From the NCBI RefSeq assembly GCF_000829465.1, contig NZ_JXAL01000029.1, positions 36,996 through 100,995 of the forward strand: a stretch of 64,000 bases of DNA, read 5' to 3'. The translations under genes and the position numbers were made by a program. Source of the DNA: Cohnella kolymensis (GTDB lineage Bacteria > Bacillota > Bacilli > Paenibacillales > Paenibacillaceae). The notes beneath the pieces were generated by a model. It was given only the letters and a program-made list of their open reading frames with translations, did no database searches and was not told the DNA's origin. Of the stretch, positions 8,630 to 15,844 are shown piece after piece. Within the stretch, counting starts at the first letter, position 1, and the number at the start of each line of letters is the position of its first letter.

Positions 8630-9004
8630 ATGGAACATAGCAAGATTGGTTCAATAGACGAGTATATTTCACAGTTTCCCATTGAGACTCAGAAGATCCT
8701 TTTGAAATTAAGACAAGTTATCAAAGAGTCAGCACCTGACGCAGAGGAAAAGATTAGCTACCAAATGCCGACCTTTGTGCAGAATGGGAACTTGGTGCAT
8801 TTTGCTGCTTATAAAAATCACATAGGCTTTTATCCGGCTCCCAGTGGAATCGAAGCATTTAAGCTTGAATTAGCGGCATATAAAGGGGCAAAAGGGTCTG
8901 TTCAATTCCCAATTGGACAGTCGCTGCCTTATGAATTAATAAGTAAGATCGTTACCTTCAGAGTTTCTGAGAATATGAATAAAGCGAAAAACAAACAACA
9001 ATGA
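8630..9004 (+). CDS. DUF1801 (YdhG/iron-chaperone-like) protein
   Basis: A 124-residue cytoplasmic protein of the DUF1801 family. Seen: IDEYISQFPIETQKILLKLR, the motif EEKISYQMPTF, the FAAYKNHIGFYP segment, and GSVQFPIGQSLPYELI near the end. Known: this fold is related to frataxin-like proteins, and some members are annotated as iron chaperones, with little direct proof. ATG 8630 is preferred because GGAAAGGG lies just upstream. Single-gene unit with its own terminator. Confidence 0.85.
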   Translation: MEHSKIGSIDEYISQFPIETQKILLKLRQVIKESAPDAEEKISYQMPTFVQNGNLVHFAAYKNHIGFYPAPSGIEAFKLELAAYKGAKGSVQFPIGQSLPYELISKIVTFRVSENMNKAKNKQQ

Positions 9005-9036
9005 CCACTCCTTGCCGGAGTGGTATTGTTGTTTAT
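9004..9036 (+). terminator. Rho-independent terminator
   Basis: ACCACTCC (9004-9011) pairs with GGAGTGGT (9017-9024), followed by ATTGTTGTTT. The stem begins at the last base of the preceding stop codon. Confidence 0.75.
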
Positions 9037-9084
9037 ATGGAATAGAACCGTATCCTTTAAGTACTTCCCGCAGCATGATCGTGA

Positions 9085-9387
9085 TTAGAGACCTTTACCT
9101 CCCAATGGTCGCATTTTGATGGTCTCGACACCTGCGATCAAGGGCATTGCACGTTGGATAGCCATTTTTGTTTCCTCTCGGGTGAGAGAAGCCTTATGTG
9201 CCTCAGCATTGCTCCATACTTCCGTTACCCATACGGTGTCGGGCTCGGTATCCGATATGTTGATAATATACAACTCACAATCTTTCATTGACTGGCTGGA
9301 ATCGGCACCTTCTAACAAGATTTCTACCAGAGCATCGCGCTTACCGGATTGAGCCGTGAATTTAGCATACATTCCGAATCTGCTCAT
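9085..9387 (-). CDS. Antibiotic biosynthesis monooxygenase (ABM/YgiN-like) domain protein
   Basis: About 100 residues with the ABM ferredoxin-like fold pattern: FGMYAKFTAQSGKRDALVEI, a middle strand CELYIINISDTEPDTVWVTEVW, then SNAEAHKASL and a final helix. Known members are small dimeric enzymes or quinol monooxygenases; many have no known substrate. The start at 9387 is chosen because GAGGTGA lies just upstream; an earlier ATG at 9426 has no SD. Confidence 0.85.
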   Translation of the reverse strand: MSRFGMYAKFTAQSGKRDALVEILLEGADSSQSMKDCELYIINISDTEPDTVWVTEVWSNAEAHKASLTREETKMAIQRAMPLIAGVETIKMRPLGGKGL

Positions 9388-9431
9388 TATTCTCACCTCT
9401 ACACTCAAAATTTTTTTCGGGGGCATCTACC

Positions 9432-9841
9432 ATGAAAGTATTAGAAACAGAACGGTTGATTCTTCGTCTGCAAACCATTGAGGATGCTGCTTTTATCCTT
9501 GAGCTTTTGAACGACCCTTCCTGGGTCAGTTACATAGGTGATAGAGGCGTGAGAACCATCGATGACGCGCGAAATTATATTCTAAAAGGAGCTCTAGATA
9601 TGTATGCCCGCCTGGGTTTCGGATTTTACATGACGGAGTTGAAGGATGGGGGCATTCCGATGGGCATTTGCGGACTGGTAAAAAGAGATTTCTTAGAAGA
9701 TGTAGATATTGGGTTTGCTTTTCTACCTGATTTTACAGGGAAAGGGTATGCCGTTGAGGCCGCTTCCCGTTACAATTTGAAGGCATGATTCCGTTTGACA
9801 ACACCGATGAGGACGTTTGCTTGTTTGCGATTAACTTCTAA
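9432..9841 (+). pseudogene. GNAT N-acetyltransferase with internal deletion
   Basis: The N-terminal part (MKVLETERLILRL to FTGKGYAVEAAS) is a RimJ-type GNAT acetyltransferase. The conserved second half of the acetyl-CoA fold is missing: after AVEAASR the frame shifts and resumes as FEGMIPFDNTDEDVCLF up to TAA 9839-9841, which is the normal end of this family. Roughly 40 residues are lost at a junction near 9770. This is more than a one-base error and looks like a true deletion. Confidence 0.78.
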
Positions 9842-9994
9842 AAAAGTTTAACCGATCATCATCTTGGAAATGGCTTTGGATTCCTTAGCGAGATAGCCTC
9901 TAGCTGATCTGCCGCGTTAAACACGGAATTCCCGTGACCTCCGTCCGTCGATTGACAACATCTCCTATACAATCACCTTCTCATTTTACAACCA
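9842..9994. other. Gene-free stretch before the efflux gene leader
   Basis: No gene recognised. The minus strand has a short open piece around 9880-9950 without start signals. The segment ends at the promoter of the macrolide-type leader. Confidence 0.35.
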
Positions 9995-10023
9995 TTGAAT
10001 TCCAATTCCAACATTGATACACT
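9995..10023 (+). promoter_or_regulatory. Sigma-A promoter of leader and MFS gene
   Basis: TTGAAT (9995-10000), 17-nt spacer, TACACT (10018-10023). The start of transcription would be near 10030, just before the leader SD at 10039. Confidence 0.5.
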
Positions 10024-10051
10024 AGCGGTATCTTTTTTGGAGGTGTTTATT

Positions 10052-10081
10052 TTGTGTACCCATTCCATGCGTTTAAGGTAA
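10052..10081 (+). CDS. Macrolide-type leader peptide (9 aa, ErmD leader-like)
   Basis: A nine-codon frame starting at TTG 10052 reads (M)CTHSMRLR and stops at TAA 10079-10081. A strong SD, GGAGGTG, lies at 10039-10045. Known: the ErmD leader begins MTHSMRLR and the streptococcal mef leader is MTASMRLR; both stall the ribosome at the MRLR motif when a macrolide is bound. Here the peptide precedes a terminator and an MFS efflux gene. The inferred role is drug-dependent attenuation of that gene. Confidence 0.82.
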   Translation: MCTHSMRLR

Positions 10082-10098
10082 TGTACGAACGAACAAGG

Positions 10099-10145
10099 TA
10101 AACTCGGCCATTTGTATGGGATGATGGCAAGGTTTATTTGTTTTT
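10099..10145 (+). terminator. Attenuator terminator between leader peptide and MFS gene
   Basis: TAAAC (10099-10103) and GCCAT (10107-10111) pair with ATGGC (10124-10128) and GTTTA (10132-10136), followed by TTTGTTTTT. A ribosome stalled on the leader about 20 nt upstream could change the folding and allow readthrough. The exact antiterminator is not resolved by eye. Confidence 0.65.
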
Positions 10146-10208
10146 CACTTTTTACATTGTCCATAAACGAGGAATGGTTCTTTAGCATCCAAAAAAGGGG
10201 AATGAAGA

Positions 10209-11435
10209 ATGCCAACTTACTGGAAAAAAGCGTTTGCGATCATATTTAGCGGTCAGATCTTCTCTATATTAACGAGCTCGATGGTCCAATTTTCGATCAT
10301 TTGGCATCTGACGGAAACGACGGAGTCCGCTGTAGTGTTGACGATAGCCGGGCTTGTCGCGTTCTTGCCGCAAGCAATCTTAGGTCCGTTTATCGGCGTT
10401 TGGCTGGATCGATGGAATAGAAAATTTACTATGATTGCGGCAGATAGCACGATTGCGGCATTCAGTCTCGTTTTAGGCTTATATTATTATTTTGGCGAAC
10501 CGAGTTTGGGATTCGTTTATCTCATATTGATGGCGCGCTCCATGGCTACCGCCTTCCATGCGCCGGCATTCCAAGCAGCGATTCCCCTCATTGCTCCTCA
10601 AGAGCAGTTGACGCGGGTGGCAGGCTGGCATCAAATGGTCTTTTCGGTTTCTACCGTTATCGGGCCGGCTCTTGGTATTGCCGTTTATTCGGCTGCCTCC
10701 CTTGGCATGGTGTTGTTCTTAGATGTGGTTGGGGCTTTAATTGCAAGCCTTATGCTTCTGTCAGTTAAGATTAATCAACCGAAGGCGGAAGCGAAGCAAG
10801 CACCTCATTTCATTAGCGAATTCAAGTTGGGCTGGCAAGCTTTCATAAAAGTTAAACCTATTGTCATTATTACGATCGCAACGACGATATTCAGCGTGGT
10901 CTTCATGCCGCTTGCGATGTTGTTTCCATTCATGACGTTGTCCCATTTTGAACGGGGAGGATATAGCGCAAGCCTGATCGAGGCGGTGTTCAGTATCGGA
11001 ATGATACTTGGCGGATTATTGTTATCCGTCGCGGCTTCGAAATGGCAGGATATCACGTATATTTGCGGGAGCTTGGTGCTAATCGGCTTAACCTGTATAG
11101 GAAGCGGAGTAATCAGCGATGAAGCCTTTATTGTCTTCGCCATTCTATCGTTTTTGATGGGGGCGGCTGCCCCGTTCTTTAACGGACCCTATATGGCGAT
11201 GATTCAGAAAGCTTACGAGCCTGCGATGCTGGGGCGAGTCATCTCGCTGGTAACCAGTTTAATGCTGCTCGCCTCGCCAATCGGCTTGCTGCTGGCAGGA
11301 CCAATTGTAGATCAGTATGGCGTCCAAGTGTGGTTCCTATGGTCAGGAGTGGCATCGGTTTTGACCGGTATATTTCTGCTGTCTCAATTCAAACGTTTGC
11401 AAGTGAACGCGAAGCCGCTTGAAGGACTCGGATAA
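10209..11435 (+). CDS. MFS efflux transporter, Mef-like (putative macrolide efflux)
   Basis: A 408-residue major facilitator with about 12 membrane segments. The pattern FSGQIFSILTSSMVQFSIIW, LGPFIGVWLDRWNRK, ARSMATAFHAPAFQAAIPLI and LTRVAGWHQM resembles the MefA family (about 405 residues) and the wider MFS_3 exporters. SD GGGGAATGA precedes ATG 10209. The gene lies behind a promoter, an ErmD-like leader peptide and an intrinsic terminator. That context, more than the sequence alone, points to inducible macrolide (or ketolide) export. Substrate not proven. Confidence 0.85.
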   Translation: MPTYWKKAFAIIFSGQIFSILTSSMVQFSIIWHLTETTESAVVLTIAGLVAFLPQAILGPFIGVWLDRWNRKFTMIAADSTIAAFSLVLGLYYYFGEPSLGFVYLILMARSMATAFHAPAFQAAIPLIAPQEQLTRVAGWHQMVFSVSTVIGPALGIAVYSAASLGMVLFLDVVGALIASLMLLSVKINQPKAEAKQAPHFISEFKLGWQAFIKVKPIVIITIATTIFSVVFMPLAMLFPFMTLSHFERGGYSASLIEAVFSIGMILGGLLLSVAASKWQDITYICGSLVLIGLTCIGSGVISDEAFIVFAILSFLMGAAAPFFNGPYMAMIQKAYEPAMLGRVISLVTSLMLLASPIGLLLAGPIVDQYGVQVWFLWSGVASVLTGIFLLSQFKRLQVNAKPLEGLG

Positions 11436-11441
11436 AAATTA

Positions 11442-11483
11442 GAGGGCCTGGGAAACACCTGTCTTAGGTGTTTGCCAAGCCCT
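11442..11483. terminator. Hairpin after MFS gene (T-poor)
   Basis: AAACACCT (11453-11460) pairs with AGGTGTTT (11466-11473), with outer GGGC/GCCC pairing. No T run follows, so termination efficiency is doubtful. Confidence 0.4.
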
Positions 11484-11586
11484 ACTATTATGAGATTCTT
11501 GCTGATCCTGATGGTGATGCAATGTGTCTGAAAACCCGCATGTCGGCTAACAGGATGTGCTTTACAGTCGCTGAAATGAATACGGC

Positions 11587-11615
11587 TTGTCACAAAAGGA
11601 TTAGATATGTATATT
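11587..11615 (+). promoter_or_regulatory. Promoter of gntR-type gene
   Basis: TTGTCA (11587-11592), 17-nt spacer, TATATT (11610-11615). Transcription would start near 11622, inside the operator-like sequence at 11619-11633. Confidence 0.5.
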
Positions 11616-11618
11616 ATA

Positions 11619-11633
11619 GTATATAAACGTATA
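11619..11633. promoter_or_regulatory. Putative GntR operator, copy 1
   Basis: GTATATAAACGTATA. The same 15-mer with one change occurs at 13422-13436 before the sugar operon. Position over the predicted start of transcription suggests autorepression. Confidence 0.5.
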
Positions 11634-11649
11634 GAGGATGATGATCTAT

Positions 11650-12392
11650 ATGCCGCCGGTTATCAACAGAATCAGTCCCGAGCCGATTTACGTACAGGTA
11701 CAGAATTGGATTAAACAAAACATCGGCAGCGCACGTGGAAAGCAGGGGATAAGCTGCCTTCCGAGTCCGATTTGGCTGAGTCGCTGGAGATCAGCAGAGG
11801 TACGATGAAGCAAGCCATTAAACAGCTGTCAGACGAAGGCGTATTGATCCAAATTCACGGCAAAGGCACATTTGTTGTTGGAGGCGGACAGCTGGAATCC
11901 CCTGTTGCTGAGAGGCTGGTGTCTACAGCCGAGGCTCTCCTTGAATACCAAAAGGACTTTACAACGGAACTCATCGGAATTGATCTTATCGAAGCTCCCA
12001 AACTAGTGGAAGAGGCGCTTGGTCTACAGAAGGGCGAGCAGCTGTATTTTCTTCGGCGGCTTCGGTTTCTTGAGGACACTCCGGTCGTCTTTCTCGAAAA
12101 CTATTTATCGAAAAAGCTTTATCCGGAGATGGACAAGCATGATTTCACGAAAGAAACGTTATTCTCCCTTATTGAAGGACATTACAAGAAGAAAATCAAA
12201 TGGGGGAAACGATCGTTTATCGCTCAAGGCTCCACGCCCCCTATCTCGAAATTGCTTCAAATCAAGAAAAATACGCCGATTATTCTTCTTGATCAGGTTA
12301 TTCATTCCGACACGGATGAACCGCTCGAATATTCAAAGGTATGGATTCGCAGCGATCAGATCAAATTGACATCCGTACTTCGTAGAGATTAA
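11650..12392 (+). pseudogene. GntR/HutC family regulator (UTRA domain), frame broken by one missing base
   Basis: The N-terminal frame begins MPPVINRISPEPIYVQVQNW and breaks near 11735; with one added G it continues as TWKAGDKLPSESDLAESL, completing a GntR winged helix (EISRGTMKQAIKQLSDEGV, HGKGTFV). The C-terminal part (about residues 90-245) is a UTRA effector-binding domain with YFLRRLRFLEDTPVVFLENYL. Such repressors bind a sugar phosphate or amino-sugar ligand. An SD (GAGG) lies 13 nt before ATG 11650. It probably controls the sugar operon starting at 13543, since a shared operator-like sequence precedes both. The break has the form of a sequencing error. Confidence 0.82.
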
Positions 12393-12407
12393 GAAATACA
12401 CGAACGC

Positions 12408-12447
12408 AAACCTCGCTCGCTGAGTAAGATCAGCGGAAGCGAGGTTT
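12408..12447 (+). terminator. Rho-independent terminator after gntR-type gene
   Basis: AACCTCGCT pairs with AGCGAGGTT (12436-12444) around a CGCTGAgtaagaTCAGCG inner stem, followed by TTTTT. It also separates the convergent epimerase-like gene. Confidence 0.75.
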
Positions 12448-12459
12448 TTCGTTAGGACC

Positions 12460-13341
12460 TTAGCCGTGTTCGGCCTCAACGTCAGCCCAAAGCTCCTCTG
12501 CAAACCGCTTCAGAGCAAGCGCCGAAGACCAGCGGTCAGATAACTCGACGGGACGGACAGACGATGCTGGATCGGGTAAGACCACGGCATAATCAGGTGG
12601 GCCTAGCTCACATACAAACGGCAGGAAATCTCCAGGTTTCGCCCTTTGCATCCACTCTTTCATGCCCGCCCTCCACCAGCGTCCGAAATGCTCTGTCATG
12701 GGGTGCTCCTGAAGCTCAGTAATGTCCGCCTGTATTTGCTGACCGTTAGATATCCTGCCGTGGATGGAAGCTGTTCTTTCGAGAAGCGGTGCAAAATAGG
12801 GATCGACGATTTCCACATTGCGAAAAATTTCGCCGGCAAGCACGTAATGGGAGAAGTCAATCGTCAATTTAAGCCCGACGATCTGCCGGACATAATCGAT
12901 GGTTCGGAGCAGGTCCTGCGTCACTCGGCCGCGATGGGTTTCCACAAAGAGCGGTATCCTGTACGCTGCAGCACGTTCAACCAAGCCGTTCAAGAGTTCG
13001 ATAGCATCGCCGCCGGTCACAAAAGCACTGCCCACTTGCGCATTGATATAATCCACCCCGAAATCCGCTGCCCGGCTTAAGTAATCCTCGATGTCCTTCC
13101 GTTCATTGATGAAGGCTTCAATTCCGAAACGGAATCCCAAGTCGTCGAGCTTCCGGCGCCACAGTGATGCTTCACTCTCAGCAGGCAAACGCCCAAGAAT
13201 CCCTTGATAGGAGGCCTTTGCAATGCGCTCCAGCTTCTCCTCGAGCGGCCATTCTCCTTCCGGGCTGCCTATGCCGCGCATAGCCCACCAAGAATGGTGA
13301 ACCTCGAATCGGCTCGTTATCGAAATTTTGTCATTATCCAT
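12460..13341 (-). CDS. Sugar phosphate isomerase/epimerase-like TIM-barrel protein
   Basis: A 293-residue protein of the xylose isomerase-like (AP_endonuc_2) superfamily. Seen: repeated barrel strands ending in acidic residues, e.g. FGIEAFINER, DYINAQVG, IPLFVETHRGRVTQD, LKLTIDFSHYV, and HGRIS near the last strands. His and Glu at strand ends fit a divalent-metal site. It is transcribed divergently from the ferritin-like/ribose-type operon across a 200-nt region with a shared operator, so it probably acts on the imported sugar or its derivative. The exact reaction is not known. Confidence 0.75.
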   Translation of the reverse strand: MDNDKISITSRFEVHHSWWAMRGIGSPEGEWPLEEKLERIAKASYQGILGRLPAESEASLWRRKLDDLGFRFGIEAFINERKDIEDYLSRAADFGVDYINAQVGSAFVTGGDAIELLNGLVERAAAYRIPLFVETHRGRVTQDLLRTIDYVRQIVGLKLTIDFSHYVLAGEIFRNVEIVDPYFAPLLERTASIHGRISNGQQIQADITELQEHPMTEHFGRWWRAGMKEWMQRAKPGDFLPFVCELGPPDYAVVLPDPASSVRPVELSDRWSSALALKRFAEELWADVEAEHG

Positions 13342-13379
13342 AGCGACAGTCCTTTCCAGATTATTTTGAAATGAAGCGA

Positions 13380-13407
13380 TTGACAGTGACGGGAGGTATA
13401 CTTTAAT
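13380..13407 (+). promoter_or_regulatory. Candidate promoter of the sugar operon
   Basis: TTGACA (13380-13385), 16-nt spacer, TTTAAT (13402-13407). The operator-like 15-mer follows at 13422-13436, suited to block early elongation or initiation. Confidence 0.45.
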
Positions 13408-13421
13408 ATGTTTATTAGGAC

Positions 13422-13436
13422 GTATATAAAGGTATA
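13422..13436. promoter_or_regulatory. Putative GntR operator, copy 2
   Basis: GTATATAAAGGTATA, 14 of 15 bases identical to the copy at 11619-11633. It lies between the divergent epimerase-like gene and the sugar operon, just downstream of the candidate promoter. Confidence 0.5.
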
Positions 13437-13542
13437 TAGTCCAACACCAACGATTAATTATAAGTATAGGAGATCACTGGTCTCGTTTCAACCCCGGGTT
13501 TAAGAAGCAAAAGACTAATATGAATGCGATAGGAGTGCTGAT

Positions 13543-14838
13543 ATGACGGTTCAATTTTTACCCGGCACAGAACGCGGAACGTACATGCGGTACGATACGG
13601 CAGTTATTTTGAAACGTTTTTTCCTCATGGAACAGGCCATGGTCATTGGGCAGGCGGCCTGGCTGCCGGCAATCCCTTACTTCGAAATGAAAACGCTTTT
13701 TCCGAAAATGCTGTGGGAAGATGCAATGACGGGCAATATGTTGCGGGAGCGGGTATATGAATTGCGTTTCCCAAGCCGAATGCTAGAGGTAGGCACAGAT
13801 CAGCCGCTGGTTGATTTCATCCGATCAGGTTATCATGCTCCCAATGCGCTCGCTTATATGATGCTGCTATCCCGCATTATAAAGCCGGCTATCCGAACCG
13901 CATACCATACCTATTTGAAATTCGCGGATGAAATCGGTGACGGACCGACATACCGGTTCCTGAGGCTTGCGATTGACGAGAAGCAGCATCACATTGAAGT
14001 GATCGAGAAATTTATCGGCATGATCATTGCTGACGAGCCTGCGGAGGCTGTAAAAACGGCTGACGCCTGGTTAAAGAAACAGGATGCGCTGCTGCAGCAT
14101 ATCGGCGGAATTGGGCTTGACGGCCCAAATGCCCCAGGATCGGAAATGCCGGTTCAGGAATATGAGCCGCTGCATGTTCCCCTTCGCGAAAACAGCTTTC
14201 GGAATGTGCGGTTTTATTGGCCTGATATGGTTGACTCCTCCTATCCTTACGGAGACGGTATGAAGCTGCAGTTGCGAAGCGCGGTCAGTCACTTCAACGA
14301 GGTTTGGGCGGTTGAAACCGCGGGATTCGTTCTATATCATTTCTCGCGTGAATTCGAATGGGAATTTATCTATGATGCGGCGAGATGGGTGTATGACGAG
14401 AGCCGGCACGTTCGCATGGGGTACAGCCGATTGTCGGCATGGGGATTTGAGGATGGTGAGCTGCCGCTTGGTTCCTACATCTACGATTCCTGCAAGGGAC
14501 AGGATCCAATTTACCGTCTTGGTATGTTGTTCTACTTCGAGTCGAAAAATATCGGGAAGAAGATTGAACGGATTAAAAACTTTGAGAAAATGAATGACCG
14601 CATGAGCCAGCATGATATGGATTTTGACTGGGCGGATGAAACGATCCATACGGGATATGGGAAAACTTGGCTGTCTGAGGCACTTAAGAACAGAGGCCTG
14701 AACCCGGACGATTATACGAAGGTGAAAAGCGAGTGCGAGCGGCTTGTAGCCGCTGTACTAAACACCGTCACCCCGGAAGAAATAGACGAAATTAAGCAAA
14801 TTGCTGAACATATGTACGAAAAAGCATCCAAGCGGTAG
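13543..14838 (+). CDS. Ferritin-like (DUF455-type) protein, putative diiron enzyme
   Basis: A 431-residue helical protein with two ExxH motifs: EKQH at 146-149 and ESRH at 286-289. Glu258 lies 28 residues before the second, the usual spacing of a ferritin-like diiron site; the partner Glu of the first site is less clear. I place it near the DUF455/ferritin-like group, with moderate certainty. It opens an operon with ribokinase, an ABC sugar importer and RbsD. A redox or hydroxylase step on the imported compound is a possible role (inference). SD TAGGAG lies about 8 nt before ATG 13543. Confidence 0.65.
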   Translation: MTVQFLPGTERGTYMRYDTAVILKRFFLMEQAMVIGQAAWLPAIPYFEMKTLFPKMLWEDAMTGNMLRERVYELRFPSRMLEVGTDQPLVDFIRSGYHAPNALAYMMLLSRIIKPAIRTAYHTYLKFADEIGDGPTYRFLRLAIDEKQHHIEVIEKFIGMIIADEPAEAVKTADAWLKKQDALLQHIGGIGLDGPNAPGSEMPVQEYEPLHVPLRENSFRNVRFYWPDMVDSSYPYGDGMKLQLRSAVSHFNEVWAVETAGFVLYHFSREFEWEFIYDAARWVYDESRHVRMGYSRLSAWGFEDGELPLGSYIYDSCKGQDPIYRLGMLFYFESKNIGKKIERIKNFEKMNDRMSQHDMDFDWADETIHTGYGKTWLSEALKNRGLNPDDYTKVKSECERLVAAVLNTVTPEEIDEIKQIAEHMYEKASKR

Positions 14839-14893
14839 TTTGGAAGATGTGATAAACCAGATCCATCGCGATCGTCAGGGAGGGGTAACAACC

Positions 14894-15844
14894 TTGGGGA
14901 GAAAATCAAGTGTGACAGTCATCGGAAGCTACAATGTAGGCCTTATCGCTCAGGCTGCCCGATTGCCGGAGTGGGGTGAGACGGTATTCGGCAGCGGCTT
15001 CAGCGAATGCCCGGGAGGAAAAGGATCGAATCAGGCTGTCGCGGCAGCTCGGTTGGGAGGCGACGTCCGGTTCATCGGATGTATCGGGACGGACCGATAC
15101 GGTGATGACGCGGTCAGCATGCTAACCGATGAAGGAGTCGATATCAGCCGCTTGAAACGGTCGACCATAAGGAAAACGGGTGTTGGTTTCGTCTTTCTAA
15201 ATGAGCACGGAGACAATTGCATTATCGTGGATCCGGGTGCCAATATGGAGTTGTTACCGGAAGACATTGAGGCGGCACAATCTGCGATAGCAGAAGCCGA
15301 CGTTGTCTTGTTTCAATTGGAAAGCCATCTGGATACCGTGAGGCATGCAATGAAAATGGCTCGTGATATGAGCAAGGTCGTCATCTTCAACCCGGCGCCC
15401 GCTCAAACCGAATTGGACTCGATTCTGCCGTTCGCGACCTATGTAACGCCAAATGAATCCGAGCTTAAGATTATGTCGGGCCGCAGGCCGGACGAACAGT
15501 TAACCGATTCCGAATACATTGACCTGGCGAGAGAGGTGCTCCGCAAAGGACCAGAAGCCGTGATCATCACGCTTGGTGAAAAAGGTGCTATGGTTGTAAG
15601 CGCTGACAGCTATTATACAATACCGGCGATCCTTGTTGATGCGGTAGATACGACAGGCGCGGGAGATTCCTTCAACGCAGCGCTGGCCGTCGCGCTAGGT
15701 GAAGGTCAAAGTTTGGAGGAGGCCGTACATTTTGCGTGCTGTGTAGGTGCGTACACGGTCATCGGACATGAAGTGATTCCAGCCCTGCCGACGCGTGAGC
15801 AGATTTCTTTGTTCATGTCCGTTCAGCCGGGAGGAGTGCGATGA
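14894..15844 (+). CDS. rbsK: Ribokinase-like PfkB family sugar kinase
   Basis: A PfkB carbohydrate kinase of 316 residues from TTG 14894, chosen because GGGAGGGG lies 8 nt upstream. Seen: the N-terminal PfkB pattern CPGGKGSNQAVAAARLGG, FIGCIGTDRYGD, and the C-terminal signature VDTTGAGDSFNAALAVAL with the catalytic Asp of GAGD. It phosphorylates a sugar, probably at the terminal hydroxyl, after import by the next genes. It overlaps the ATPase gene by 4 nt (ATGA), so they are coupled. Specificity for ribose is not certain. Confidence 0.9.
   Translation: MGRKSSVTVIGSYNVGLIAQAARLPEWGETVFGSGFSECPGGKGSNQAVAAARLGGDVRFIGCIGTDRYGDDAVSMLTDEGVDISRLKRSTIRKTGVGFVFLNEHGDNCIIVDPGANMELLPEDIEAAQSAIAEADVVLFQLESHLDTVRHAMKMARDMSKVVIFNPAPAQTELDSILPFATYVTPNESELKIMSGRRPDEQLTDSEYIDLAREVLRKGPEAVIITLGEKGAMVVSADSYYTIPAILVDAVDTTGAGDSFNAALAVALGEGQSLEEAVHFACCVGAYTVIGHEVIPALPTREQISLFMSVQPGGVR

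Noticed and set aside
9973..10215. Minus-strand 80-codon frame over the macrolide leader
   Set aside because: It spans the plus-strand promoter, leader peptide and attenuator, has no SD and no family likeness.
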